A DNA stretch of 64,000 nt from Rotaria socialis (taxonomy: Eukaryota; Rotifera; Eurotatoria; Philodinida; Philodinidae), in NCBI GenBank assembly GCA_905331475.1, contig CAJNYU010004515.1, positions 104,739-168,738 of the forward strand, written 5' to 3'. Under the pieces are notes generated by a model that saw only the letters and a list, made by a program, of their open reading frames with translations, was not told the origin of the DNA and searched no databases. How positions within the stretch are numbered: the stretch's first letter is position 1; each line of letters opens with the position of its first letter. Shown here in pieces: positions 13,401 to 26,405 of the stretch. The translations under genes were made by a program, and so were the position numbers.

Positions 13401-16392
13401 TCTTACTTTACCAACACCTCTAGGTGAATATTATGATGAATTTCTTCGAGTCGATCGTATTCTAACCAATAATACGAACACAAATGAAATTCGACAATTG
13501 ATTATTCAATGTCAAACAAAACAAGATACATCCTATTGCTTTATTATATGGTTTATTCATTATTATACCGGCTTTTATATAAATGATGAGGTATCATCAA
13601 ATAATTATTATCAGCAATTAATTGAAAAATCTCTTAGTAAAGAAATAATTGATTGCTTCGATTTGATTGGTTACAAATTACTTGTTTTTCTATGCAAGAA
13701 TTTTAATAATACAACTTATTTTTGTTTAAATTCGAAAATGACAGTCGATGAACTTTATCAACGTGTAGTCGCATTAAATATTATCGCTCTATTATTATCA
13801 TTCAAAGCTCTAGGCTATAATTCTTATTTAAGTAGTCTTCTATTCGATGGAAATCTTAAAATGCCACACGACTACAGAACTCATTTTGAATCATCAGTTT
13901 GTTTGCCTGGTCTTCTATCGAGTGATCCAATAATTACACAAATGGTGGATGTACGTACAACGGTTAAAGAACGTTTAGATCGAGGTCAAATTCATGAGCC
14001 AGGCAAATTTGTTTATCAATGTTCAAGAGATTGTTTTTGGATGTTTTATTTTCATAATTGTGGAATACCTGTTGATCGAAGTAAATGCCCATTGTGCGGA
14101 AAGGATATTGGTGCAGCACAATATGGCGTTCTTGTTGAACGTGATCCACCACAAATTCGAATGACTATTGAAGAAGGATTTGAATTTATTAATAATTATA
14201 TGGAAACATTTAATAGAAAACCACGATATGGTTATCACAATAGATCGCCAGCTGTACAAAGTAATAGATATGAAAAATCTGATCATTTAAATCGCCCGAT
14301 TTCTTATCGATTTATGCATACGATAATGCATGTGACTTTATTATTTCTCAATGAATTATCTCTATTAACGGATCTTGTTGTCGATAATCCATCACATTTT
14401 AGAGAACATTTCGAAAAAGATTATCAACTTCTTAGTCAACAAATAACCGAAAGTGAACAATGTTACATATGGTTATATCAATTAACGAATCACATGGTTA
14501 ATAAAGATTTGATTCTGAAAGGCTTTATGAATACAAATGAAAAAGTTATAGAACTAGAAAAACTTCTCGAAGAAAAGCTTATTTTTAATCATATCGAATC
14601 AACTGCAAATGAAATCAAACAATACAAAATATCCTATTCTGATTATATTCGAAAACAGAATCAAGAAGAAACAATCGACGATTTTATTGATGAAATTTCT
14701 CAAAATGAACATAAATATCCGTTATTAACTTTTTTCAACGTAACAAATATTTACACATCAAATCCAATAGATGATTTTCATATTCGGCTTCAAACAATAC
14801 CATACGGAGATCAGATCTATCCAATAACAACATTTCTAATGAAACGTCTTCATCAGTATGCTAATATTCAATATATTTATCCGATTGTTACGTTTACTAA
14901 TTATTTAATTGAAAAATTTAACCATCGTATTAAACGTAACGATGCATCGGAAACATCAATCTCGTATTATTTAACTCACGGGTCCGATTGTGAAACGACA
15001 TCTCGATTGTACAAAGATTTTATTGATGCTTGGCACGAACTTACGTTGAAAGAAGTACGTTTTGGTTGTCAATCAGTTAATTTTAAAATAGAATCATCGA
15101 AGGAAGATTTTGCGACAAATACAAAACTTGCTATGGTATTATTAAATACAACGAAAGATGAAAGTAGTATTTTATTGGCTGCATGTTTACGAACCATAGG
15201 TGAATTACAAAATGAAATCGTTAATTTTTTTCATAATAAAATAATCAACGATAATGATAATCAACGCTATCGCCGAAATGCAATACCAATTCAATCGATA
15301 CGACCTGAACATACACTTCGTCTTGATGCAAATGTTATTAGTACGAAATTAATCACCGATGGTTTTACTCTTAATTATAAATATGGAAAAAGTAAAGATA
15401 TTATTTATGATTATGAAGAAATAGAAATAACATTAAGAAATATGATTAGTTGTTTACCATTGATTGATACAGAAAAATTACGTTTTCTTAATTATCAATT
15501 TGAACTTTACAGTGAAAATACATCGTTGATCAATGATGTTCGAAAACGTATTAGACAAGAATCGTTAACACAAAATGAGAAAATTAAATTAAAGAATCTA
15601 ATTAATAGTATGCAAAATGATGACGTTCTTCATTATCTTGGTTCACTTGACTATGTATTTACTTATCTACGTAATATTGATGATGAAACAACGAATAATA
15701 TGTTAACAATTCAATCCTTTGTCGAAAAATATGTACGCTCAAGTGTTTGTCTCAACGACAATGTTCTTCAACGTCCACCATTTGCAACAATTAATCTTAA
15801 ATATATTATTGATCTCTATGAATTAATAGAAGAAATTGCATTCGATCAAGTTTTACGTCATTATATAAAGCAAAATCTAACTGAAGAATTTTTCAAATCC
15901 GAAGAACGACTCAATATAATTAAACAATTCAGTGATTTCACATTTAGAAAAGAAACTATTGCATCTTCGCTGCAAAATATTCATTCATGGATTGGTATAC
16001 TTAAACGCTTGATGGTACGTGTTCTATCCAATGTGAGCGTTAGTCTTGATGTACCAATACAAATTTATCTTGAACGAACTGATTTATGGACTGGAAATAT
16101 CACCGAAGGCGATATACAAACAATTGATGTTAACGATGAAATACTCTTACAACATACTTATATAATTTTAAAAGGATTAGAAAACGAACGCGATAAACTA
16201 CTATTAGAAACTACTAAATCAACAGATGTGGAAGAAAAAGTATCAGCACAAAACAATGTACTACAAAATACCGATACACAATTATCAAAAGTAAAAGCTT
16301 GGCGTAACGATAGTATTGCTAGTACTAGTGGTAGTATAACGTCAAGAGTGATCAAAAGTGATAAGAGTACGGCTAAAAAAATGCGCGTGTGA
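1432..16392 (+). CDS. RNF213: RNF213-type E3 ubiquitin ligase with dynein-like AAA+ core
   Basis: Six exons: 1432-2650, 2700-3221, 3450-4226, 4279 to about 4369, 4680-7915, 8207-16392. They sum to 14031 nt, or 4676 aa (human RNF213 is about 5200 aa). The first Walker A, GETGCGKT, is created across the exon 5/6 junction at residue ~1948 and is followed by Walker B LWIFLDEFN and by GEPLPDNM...ACNP, a strong RNF213 signature. A second AAA module has GKPGCSKT at ~2278 and Walker B IVFDEIG at ~2350. At ~3884-3920 lies an RZ-type finger (CSRDCFWMFYFHNCG...CPLCGKDIGA). A small CxxC...CxxC ribbon lies at ~1870-1890. I see no classical RING between the AAA core and the RZ finger. RNF213 ubiquitinates lipid A and other targets through its RZ-finger shell and acts in antimicrobial defence and lipid-droplet biology. 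The exon 4 donor could be 4364 or 4370; both keep the frame. Confidence 0.93.
4370..4679 (+). other. Intron 4 of the RNF213-type gene
   Basis: About 310 bp, much longer than most introns in the window. It starts with GTATGT and ends TTATAG. I see no ORF or repeat in it. Confidence 0.6.
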
Positions 16393-16479
16393 TCATTATA
16401 AAAAAAAACATTCTCTTCAGTGATGTGTATCTTTTTTGTAAAATTTTAACATTTATTTTGTTTTGTTATTATTTTCAAC

Positions 16480-16485
16480 AATAAA
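16480..16485 (+). promoter_or_regulatory. Polyadenylation signal of the RNF213-type gene
   Basis: AATAAA lies 88 bp after the stop codon, in the 170-bp gap shared with the convergent minus-strand gene. Confidence 0.6.
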
Positions 16486-16562
16486 CTAGAACACAAACAA
16501 TGATAATATTTTCAATGGAATTCAATTATTAATTAAAAATAGGGTACTTTATGAATTTATCA

Positions 16563-19338
16563 TCACGATTGAAGATTTGTTGCCATCACAATTGATATTA
16601 TGGCAGCAACAAGCACATGAACAGCCAGAAGAACATTTTTTACTTTTGTTTGTGATGAATTTTCTTCTGCATTAGCAAAAATACCTAATGGAGTAGTTGA
16701 AGATTTTGGACCTTCGACATTTTCTCCTAGACCTGCATTAGATGCATTAATATTTGTATAATTTGATTCGCCCGCTTTCTTTCGATAATAAGATTGAATA
16801 ATTTCGAAAGTAATAAATATTAATGCAACCCACATCGACCATATTATCATCATAGTACGACCTTTGTGATCTTTGAAAATTTCAAAATAAGTTGCTAGAA
16901 AAAGTGTTGTAGTTGCGAGAATAAATGACGAAAAGCCGACAAATGCATGGACCAAATTGAAAATAAATCTGAATCTACTGTCGGATTCACAACGGAATAA
17001 TGCAATGAACGGTTGAAAGAAAGCTAAACTTATTACAATAGCGCCTGTTACTGAATGTGCATATTGTCGTGTGGAACCCTTCGTAACCCATGCACCTTTA
17101 AGAAAAGCTAAAACGAAGAAAAATCCAAGCAGTGTAAGAATTGCAGCCACGCTCATAATAAATCGATGAGAGGCAAACCATGCAGCTTTACCACAGATAA
17201 AACTGTTGGCCCAAGAAACTTTGAAATAGCGTGAAATAAGAACACCGGTTGAAACGATTAATATCCATGTGAAGATCATAATAATTCCGTGTGCGCGTAA
17301 AAATTTGAGTGAACTACTAGAATCGGGAGTTCCCATCTTGTAGAATAGACTTATATCTTGATCTAATTGAACCCTATCGGATAGAGCTGTGTGTGAATCA
17401 TCTCCATGTTTTCTTGGCTCATCTAAAACATACATACAATAGTTAAAAAGAGAAGAAAAACAAAACCTAATGATACAATCATTATGAGAATTTTGTTCAC
17501 AGATAATTCATCTCAACGAGATAGTATGAATCAGTAACATGTCAGATCTTTGATTGATGAAATCAGTTATTCTCTCTTCTTCTGCTTCATTCAAATCGTT
17601 GATGAATCAATAGCTTTAACGAAATCATACAGCACTGTTTGAACTATCAATTGAAAACTTTCTCTAAGGACTAGCATGCTACTACTATTAGCTATAGTGA
17701 TATGATATGTTTCGTAAGGAAACAAAGTTAAATCAATATTTTACTCAAAATACTTTGCTCTGAAAAGATGACTTACTAGTAGTGCTATTCAGGAGTCCGA
17801 TAGCGAACAATGGATAATATAACTTTGATGGCGAAAGCGGGTCAATAGTTTCTATGTCTTCAATCGATCCATCGGTAAAATTCGATAAACTGAACTGACA
17901 CAACACAACACCATTATTGAATTCTTGTTTAATAGGTGTAAATGTGCCACCTTGCTCTGATCCGGCATGTTCAGGATGATGATGACCATCAGGATTTATA
18001 TAACGGTTTATAACAATTGTATCATTAGCAAGTCGTTTACACATAAATACATGAGCTTCACCCTACGAGAAGAAAAGAACATCTTTTTTTCTACATGTAT
18101 GTACTGGAAAAAAAGTGATTAAATTATTTCCCAAGGTGAATATAGAAGAAACATGCAAAACTGAAATTCATCTCTACTAAAAGATTTTATATTGATTATT
18201 TACCATAGCTTGTTGTGATCCAAGGCCTACAGCAGTCCATTGTTGTGCTTTTAAATTGTGAATAGTCATTAGAACATCGGTAGTATGGGTCATATTGCTG
18301 TATGTCCATGTTACATTAACGGAAACACCAGCTGTTGGCGCAGGAGTCTTTGTTGTGTTTGCAGCACTTGGACTAGTACTAGTCATAGCTGCTGATGTAG
18401 TTGGCATGGTAGTGTGAACTGTTTCAGTAGTATTCATAGCTGTTGATGTTGTTGCCATTGTGGTATTAGCTGCTTCGGTAGTATTCATAGCTTCTGTTGT
18501 GGTTATCATTGTGGTATTAGCTGTTTCAGTAGTATTAGCAGCCGTAGTTGTTGTCGCATCGGTTGTCGAATCGTTTCCATTGTTGAATAACGAATTATTG
18601 ATTGTCTATAGAAAATATTTATGATTATTTTATTTTATTTTAAAATAACGAGCTCGGATCTTTCAATAGTCAAAATAGAAATGCATATAATTTGATCCCA
18701 ATGTTACAAATTATCATAATTATTCTACTTACTCGAGGAGTTATAATGACATTGTAACAATTAACATAGATCGTATTATCATTTTCAATAATTATTGCTC
18801 TAATTAAATAAAGATAAGCATAGATATTCAGTTAATCTAGTAGAAAATCTTATACTTGATTGTAATATATTCAGCAACATTTACTGTAGGATACCAAACA
18901 GCTTCAATGCTAGTTTTTTCTACTTTTGATTTATGCATCAGGCCATTACATGATGCACTTTCAACTAATGAATCTGTTGTTTTCCAACTTCCAATTTTAG
19001 TACTACTACGATCTTGAGCTAATAAATAAATACCGGTGAAGGTTGTATCTGGTTTAGTACTGCTGATTGTGACTATATATTTATAAATAGAAACATACAT
19101 ATGAATCACTTTATTCTCATAGATATAATTGTAGAAACTTACTTTTAACGGGTTCATTAATTGTATAACTCGATGTCGAAGACTTGATAATAAAATTCGA
19201 TGAACAAGCTGTAGGATCCACATTATATTGCTTCAGTATGATTTTATCACATGCGCTCGAAGGTATTCCATTTGACAGACTGATTCCCTCATGGAACAAT
19301 AAACTGAATATAAGCAAAGCTGAAATGGAAGCTTTCAT
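16563..19338 (-). CDS. FRRS1: Reeler-DOMON-cytochrome b561 protein (ferric-chelate reductase 1-like)
   Basis: Six exons: 19338-19143, 19072-18856, 18799-18733, 18605-18204, 18062-17777, 17422-16563. They give 675 aa (human FRRS1 is 592). The start is the Met directly before a hydrophobic signal peptide (about residues 1-20); an upstream in-frame Met would place charged and aromatic residues ahead of it. Order: signal peptide; Reeler domain (GIPSSACD, to ~160); a Thr-rich mucin-like linker of ~60 residues; a DOMON domain (VNVTWTYSN, WTAVGLGS); then a six-helix cytochrome b561 domain. Four histidines at ~434, 475, 512 and 548 (RAHG, ASHR, YAHS, LVHA) fit the two b-heme sites. The family moves electrons across membranes to reduce ferric iron. 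The Thr-rich linker between Reeler and DOMON accounts for most of the extra length. The gene converges on the RNF213-type gene. Confidence 0.88.
17423..17776 (-). other. Intron 5 of the FRRS1-like gene
   Basis: A 354-bp GT-AG intron separating the DOMON exon from the cytochrome b561 exon. Nothing else was seen in it. Confidence 0.6.
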
Positions 19339-20909
19339 CTGAAATTTAAAAGTAAAATAAAAATAATACTTCAATTTGCTTAGTTTTTAATTCAAACATA
19401 AACAAAAAAAAGACACTATCTGCTTTCACATATTTATTTCATTTTGATCGTACACGTAGAATATATCGCTTCATTTGTATATGCGAAAATTTGTAAAATA
19501 CCTCTTGTTTTGTTGATAACTACATTCCTTTTTAACTGAGTGTAAAGCGTGATAAATATATACGAGACGAGTAGAGAGACATGAACTTTATAGAAAATAG
19601 ATAACGCGTACCAGTATACGTCTTCTTTCTATTTTTTGTTTTGTAATATTTTCGAATAGATTTACCTGTGATGACACACATTTTTTTGATGGCCTCTAGT
19701 GAATATAGAACCTAGTGAAATTCGACATCTTTTACCACATCATCTCATGACAGTAATGATGAGGCACTATTCTTCATACTGATAAACGAAATAATAATTT
19801 CGACTGTTACTCTTTACACAACGAAATTTCTTATTGCAAAGTCATCATAACGCATTTGGTTTAACAACTTTTGATGAGAAATGTCTATTTCAAATGAGTA
19901 TTAATTTCGAGGGGTTCATTAATAGGATTTGCAAAAAAAAGTATCTTATGATATTGTAATGGTAGCCATCTACTCTCCATTGGTCATTTGTGTGACCACT
20001 GGTGAGAAAAGATAATTTTGAAGGACAAACAAAACAAGAAAGAAGATGTTCGAGTTCGACTCTACATTCCTCATTTAAGACGCAATTTAAATAGAAAAAA
20101 AGTTAATATTGTTATCTTGGTTAGTCAGAAATGTTTATAACTGATAAATCTTATCATAGTTTTGGAGAGTTTCGTTGGTTTACTGAAAAGAAGAAATTCT
20201 CAACATGATAATATTAGTCTGTGCAAGCAAATTAAAATAAAATATTTGTTTGCTTCGGTCTTGTTACTCCAGCGACTTGACAAGCAGCTGTTTATGTTAT
20301 ATTCTTTATTGTAGAGACCAACTATTGCTGTACAATGGTTGAAACCTCGTTCAGTATATATATTTATTACCAATGAGATGGAGGCATATGCCTAAGATTA
20401 ATGTCATTCTTGTCGATCTAAACTAAATAAAAGGTCTCTACATCTTTGTATTTAAAAAAAAGTTCGAGAAATATGAAGTTGAATTCTTTTTCTTTTTGTC
20501 TCAGTTAAATATTCAAAATCAAAAATCATGCTGATCTAGAGAATAGAAAGAAAAAAAAAATAACAAATCCGAGTTAAATTTACTTTGATATAAAAATTAA
20601 TTATTCATAATATTTCAAATTATCCGTTCTGCTAATAGTACATGTTTTCTATTCATGCAAAATCTACTAACTACAAGATTATATACGGCACATTGCCATT
20701 TTTATGAAACATTGTGACAAAATATTTTTTTGTTAAGCAGACTATGTTCGTTTAGGAAGTGTTTATTGAAAAATGTCGTGTGTTATTGGCCAACCGAGAA
20801 TAATCCGATTGCAGATTTAGAAACTTTCATTTTTTCTTTCGTTTTAATAAAAAAAAGCACGTCGATGAAGTTGAATTGTGTAAAAAAAAATAAAAGAACC
20901 ATTCTTCCA
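19339..20909. other. Intergenic; no gene seen
   Basis: AT-rich sequence between two minus-strand genes. It should hold the FRRS1-like promoter and the receptor gene's 3' end. A 66-codon plus-strand ORF at 20730-20930 has no recognisable content and overlaps the receptor's end. Confidence 0.5.
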
Positions 20910-22907
20910 TTAATCCATTGTGATATTTAATTGATGATAATTCGGTTGTTTTGGAACAGTTTTAAGTAAAGGTGCTAAAATTAAGGTTATTATAGTTAAA
21001 AACATAGTTGATGAAATATATAAAACGAAAAGACAACGATCAATAACTAATGCAACATTTTGCCAATCACGTATGATAATGTCTTCTTCTTGTGTTTCAG
21101 TTGGACGAAGAATAAGACGATTGAGTTCAGTAAGAAGACGTTTGCATTCACTTAAGGATTGTGGTGCTGTTTGAACATCTGTCGTCGATATTGAATCAAC
21201 ATCGATGTTATTTCCATGCATTGTTGCTGATTGAAACGTATGCGACGATATATGTTGCTGACCATCTGCTAGAAGATCGCGTTCATTCAAGAACACGGCA
21301 TTATAAATTGTTGTTGCACGACGAGGAGTGATGACTGTTGAATATCGCGGATGATTTTGTTTACCATATTGAGTTCCACGGTGTAATTGAACATGTAATA
21401 GTGGTGCTAAATGATGAAATAGGATACGTCGTAATCGAGGCGAAACTGGATTCAATGCTAAGCCATATAAATGAATATTAAGTAGAACAACAGCTAATAA
21501 AACCGATAAACTTGTTAAGCCCATAACTAATGTAAAATAGATCCCTTAAAAAATAAAACTATTGGCTTTTGATAAATGTTCGGTAAAATTAATTTTACCA
21601 ATCAAAGGAATAAATTCACTTGTTGCTGGCATGGCTTCAGCAATTAATAACATGAATACTGAAAAAGCAAGAAGAACTGTTAAACCTAGTGACACTTTTT
21701 CACCTGATTCTACTGGCAGATAAAAAGTTAAGCATGTTAATATAGAAAGCATTATACAAGGTATCATAACATTATAAATATAATATAATGTTCGCCGGCG
21801 TACATGAAAATAAAATTTTAAGTCATAAAATGATTCATCACAGCATGGATATGTTATTCTCGATAGAATAGTCCATGATGATATTAATTTCCATTCGCCT
21901 TTAATTTATACATACAGAAAAATACAAGATATCGAAATAATTAAAAAGAAAATACAATCTACCATTATCTACATAATTTGAAGTATCGACAGACTCTGAG
22001 CGATTTGTTAAGATTACTTGAGTAGAATCGTAAGTCCAAGAACCAAATTTTAGAAAACATAATTGATCATCGAAAGGAAACCTTGATGACAGAAAATGAG
22101 AAAGTGGCGAATTTTACTAGGAAAAAAACAAACAAACAATGATTTACCAAGTGATATCAATTTTGCAAGTCGACCGAAATTTAACTATAGGTGGCCAAAA
22201 GACAGTTCCATTTGAATCGATCATTGCTAATGCTTGCATATATCCTTGTGTATAATCATCGGCAGAATTATATAGAACAACATCAGGTAACCAAATATAT
22301 CGGCACGGTATACGGAGTTTTTTTAAACCACTGTAATTATCTGGGTCCCATTTCAAAAATTCATCAGTCCATTCCTACAATAAGAATATACATGCTTTTC
22401 AGAGAATTGATTTTCATTGGAATCTATATGATGCAAATAGTCTGATCTCAAAAATGATGAATGAACTGTGAGAGTTTTTGACCATTATTTGATTACAAAA
22501 ATAACTATTACTTGGTCAAGCCAGATATTTGTTGTCATAATTTGATTACGTTCATCCTAAATATAGAAAATTAAAAAATCATTGATATTTTTATTTTTTT
22601 CTAAATCACTTACAACATCCATAATTTGGGTCAATGTGATACCGAGTTTAAGTAGTACCGTATCTGATGCATTTCTTATTGGTCTTACAGCTTTTTCATA
22701 GCCATTCATAAGCGTGTAGAAAAGTCGTTGTTCATCAGGCATATTAGCAATATTAGTATTTGTTCGGTCTATCATCCATGATGATGGTAATGCAGTTTCC
22801 ATTGTTTCAATGTGCGAATGACATTTTCGACAACATGACAACAAATAAAAAATACTCGTAAGTACTAATTTTAATACAGATGGATTAAAATATCCACTAA
22901 AAAGCAT
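20910..22907 (-). CDS. Nicotinic acetylcholine receptor alpha-type subunit (Cys-loop channel)
   Basis: Six exons: 22907-22614, 22556-22512, 22374-22148, 22081-21963, 21898-21599, 21544-20910. They give 539 aa. A hydrophobic stretch near residues 12-25 may be the signal peptide. DERNQIMTTNIWL and EWTDEFLKWDP match the conserved agonist-binding half. The Cys loop is C183-C197 with FPFD inside. Vicinal cysteines 247-248 (YPCCDE) mark an alpha-type subunit. M1 to M3 are intact (MIPCIML, then GEKVSLGLTVLLAFSVFML), and M4 lies near the C-terminus after a long cytoplasmic loop. The GEKV residues before M2 predict a cation channel. The exon 4 acceptor (CATCAAG at 22082-22083) has a weak pyrimidine tract, but it alone keeps the WFPFD frame. 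Intron 5 is only 54 bp. Probable membrane neurotransmitter receptor; the exact subtype is not resolved. Confidence 0.92.
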
Positions 22908-23114
22908 TTTTCTTGCATAATTTAAATTGAATCATGAGCAAACATTTTCTCCAATATCATATGATTTTACCGAGACTCATGTTTGCTCTTCGATAATGCG
23001 TACAGCAATCAAATTAAGATATGAAGACGATCCATGTGGTACGATTTATCTACGAGATCAATAATAATAATAATACTCACGATGTCGTGATGTTTGTATA
23101 TTGAAGATACTTAG

Positions 23115-23499
23115 CAGAGCTCCGCGTGGGACGAGATGGGACGAACTTTTTTAGAAAATTTTAAGCAGACAACAAAGAATCGAAGTCTCTTTCGATGTGA
23201 TTCTATTATGTGCTTACTATCTTTATCCATCAAAATTATATTTATTGACGTAAGTGACAGCTTTCAAATTTCATTCTCAATTGTTAAAACATTTTCGGTA
23301 TATGTTGTTCAATTTACCAAAAATATTTAAAAAAAACGAATGTAAGCTTTCAATAGTCATCTAAGACAGCTATCTTAATTTTAATGGACAGATATAGTAT
23401 GCATATCATAGAATCATATCGAAAGAGATTTTGATTCTTTGTTGTCTGCTTAAAATTTTCTAAAAATGTTCGCCCCATCGCGTCCCACGCGGAGCTCTG
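23115..23499. mobile_element. hAT-like MITE with ~100-bp terminal inverted repeats
   Basis: A 385-bp element starting CAGAGCTCCGCGTGGGACG and ending in its reverse complement. The arms match with few differences for about 100 bp. It is flanked by near-identical 8-bp copies, ATACTTAG (23107-23114) and ATGCTTAG (23500-23507). The CAGAG start and 8-bp duplication are typical of the hAT superfamily. There is no coding capacity. Confidence 0.82.
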
Positions 23500-23507
23500 A
23501 TGCTTAG

Positions 23508-25253
23508 TACGTAAACTACATGTTTCTTCAATTAAGTATCATTAAATTACTGCACGAACAAAACCGTGAATGAGAACACAAATTCTATGTCTAATAGATG
23601 TAGCATGCAGAGTGACTTGTCTTTTTCTTCCATCTATAAACCTCTTTTACGAAAAATGACAAGAATAAAAATAAAATCTGTTGAATTAGTCAATGACTAA
23701 AGGCTTCAACGGAAGTATAATCGTATGAATAGATTTCCATGCACTTAAAAATGGCATATTAATAAGCAAGAAAAAAGGAGGCTCTGATCTGTTAAACAAC
23801 TCTTTAGAACATATGAAAGTAAGTTTTTTTTCTATAATATTTTTTATTTCCCTATTTGTTCGGAAATTTTACTACGATCCTAGAAGACCTATTTGATTAG
23901 GGAAATTTTACAAACTACAAAAAAAAACATTATATTATATTTATTGTCTAAACGAGTACTTTTCTTGATCTGTTAAGTCTTCATCCATTACCTGAAGCGT
24001 TTTGTTGGATGTTGTTTTATTATCTAACGCTTAGCATTATTGTCAATATAAAAAACGCTTTAACTTGTCAAACATAAGCATCTTCTGTGTAATGGATGAA
24101 AACAAGAAAAAAAAAGACAAATCCTTATTATTATCGATTGCTAAAATTAACAGAAAAGAAAAGGAAATCATTGATTGGCTGATATAATTATTGTTAGTTG
24201 AATGGTGACAGAAGAAACATTGGTATATACATGATTAAAAATACTTAATTATGGTAGAAGATAATGACATATACGATTCATAATGTTGCTCAAGTCATAT
24301 AATAGAGAAAAAACACCATTGAAATGTCTTTAGTTATTGATATTTCAGCTACTGCTTTTATATTCGATTTTCAATGTCCAAACAGATAAACTTTCTCAGA
24401 AAACGTATTTAAAAAATCTAATTTAGAACTTTTTCTTGAAACCTTCAGAAACATTAAATAAACACATTAAAGTAAACCACGTTCATTAGAAAGAAAACTA
24501 CTTATCAACACAAGTTTTACATCTGGAAAATATGCTATGTTTTGATGTTGTCTTCCGATAAAAAAAAACTGACTATTTCTATACGTATTTCACAAGAAAA
24601 ATATGGAGAATGCACTATTTGGATGTTTTCCAGATTAAAAACTTGCACTTTTACATATCGTTTATAATATAAACAACTGTTTTTCGTGTCTCATTAAATG
24701 GTTGTCAGCACTTTCACACAGAACCCACGATCAGACATTCTAAAAGTGCTTCTAAACATTCTTATTCACTCGGTTGATCTTGTCGGGTACAAAACAAGGT
24801 GACACTTCCCTGATTGAGCGACTTTCTGTTTTTTTCTTTATTACAAGGTTAATAAAATGTTTCTTTCAAGCCCAAAAAAAGAGATTCTAAATTATGTGGT
24901 CTTCATCCTTGTTTCTACACGAGTAAAGATCAAATGATACCATATTACAGGTTGAATGAATAGTTTACTCATCATGGATTGAGCCATCAGATCCGAAAAG
25001 CTATACAAAATATTTGAGTTTTTGATTAAAAACTTTTGAAACACAATAGAAATATCGCGGATCTAACCAATAGAAATTTTAAAAGGCAATAGACTAATTA
25101 TTTGCTCTAACAAACGATCATTACCGTACGTTACGGTAGAACCTTATGCAACTAAGAAACCATTAAAGAGTCATGAAAATCTACTACATGTCACTTTCAA
25201 TCATAGCATCAACCTGCGTCTCTATTTGTTCTTAAGGGTGTGAGCAATAGGTG
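23508..25253. other. Gene-free AT-rich stretch
   Basis: No ORF, splice pattern or repeat could be supported. This is the left edge of the accessory island. Confidence 0.5.
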
Positions 25254-26405
25254 TATTGGTACTGTCAAAGAAAATTAATAAAAGTGACTGAAACTTACAT
25301 CAAAGAAACACGATAATTCTATTTATGAAATAGACTAGCACGTATATAGATAGAAATCAGGTAGAGTCAACACAACAAAAGATTTTACAATTAGTTTTCC
25401 TCAGCAATGACTCTGAAGTACATCGGCTGCTTTCTCTCTCGCTACACAGAATTGTGCGAAGATATTTCTGCAATTAGCCGTGCCACTTATTCTAAATTCC
25501 GTGCTATAAATGAAACAATCATTTTCTAATCGATCATTTACACAGGTCATTGACTCAGAAAAATCACTGATCAAATATATATTTTATATGATGTCGTCGA
25601 GATCGTTAATGGTTATTGTCTTGATAGAAAAGTCTTTTGTTAAACAACTTGGGTTTTTTCTTCTTCTTCATATAGAACATGAGGTTCTATTTGCCAGAAT
25701 CATTTCATATGTTAGCGGCCGGGATAGAGGAAAAATTATACAAATATGCTAGCATTGACAACCCACTCAGGCAAAAGTTGATAAAAACGGTGTTTCTACG
25801 CGTAAAAAGCGCACACTTTTACGTTTCATGAAATTGAAGTTTTTTTCGGAAAATAAAGGAAGCTTGCGAACAATAACAATGAGGAAATTATTTGATTCAA
25901 AACAAAAAAGAACACATTTTAACGGATCAAAATGTGCGCTTTTTACGCCTATTTTCAACGCTTGTCTGACTTGGAAGACATTCTCTCCTGATTAAATACG
26001 TTCAATGAACTAGCAAATTCGTAACCTAATATGCTGGCGAGATTTAGTCATCAGCAAGATATTTCTGAAATTGTAGTAAATTTTGATAGTCATCGAAGTT
26101 ATATCTATCTGGTACATTCTAAAAAGTCAGATACTAGTCGTTGTTTCACAATAACCCAGTAAACAAAATGTTGCCTTCACTATCACACATTTTGCTTGTA
26201 ATGAATTTTTTGACTAGTAATGTTAATAAAACTAGTTAAATAATATTGATATTTGTAACCAACAAGATCATATGTTAGTGAAAACTATGACTATTTTGAT
26301 AGTTAAAATCAATTAATAGGAACGTTTTTATTCCAAGACGAAAATAGATTCACAAACGAGAATGACGGACTGAGACACACCATTTGCAGCACCAGCCGCA
26401 TATAT
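25254..26405 (+). repeat. Dispersed/segmental repeat, copy A
   Basis: Starting at TATTGGTACTGTC, this stretch matches 37898-38705 closely and in the same orientation, including the long blocks around 25380-25690 and 26110-26350. Copy A carries about 300 bp extra (about 25697-26010), which contains a fold-back element. No coding region is shared by both copies. Confidence 0.8.
25768..25968. mobile_element. Small fold-back element inside repeat copy A
   Basis: About 200 bp with imperfect inverted ends (CAGGCAAAAGTTGA and the complement of CAGACAAGCGTTGA) and strong internal arms around TAAAAAGCGCACA. It is absent from copy B, so it arrived after the duplication or was lost from B. I found no convincing target duplication. 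The CAG...CTG ends resemble hAT derivatives. Confidence 0.5.
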
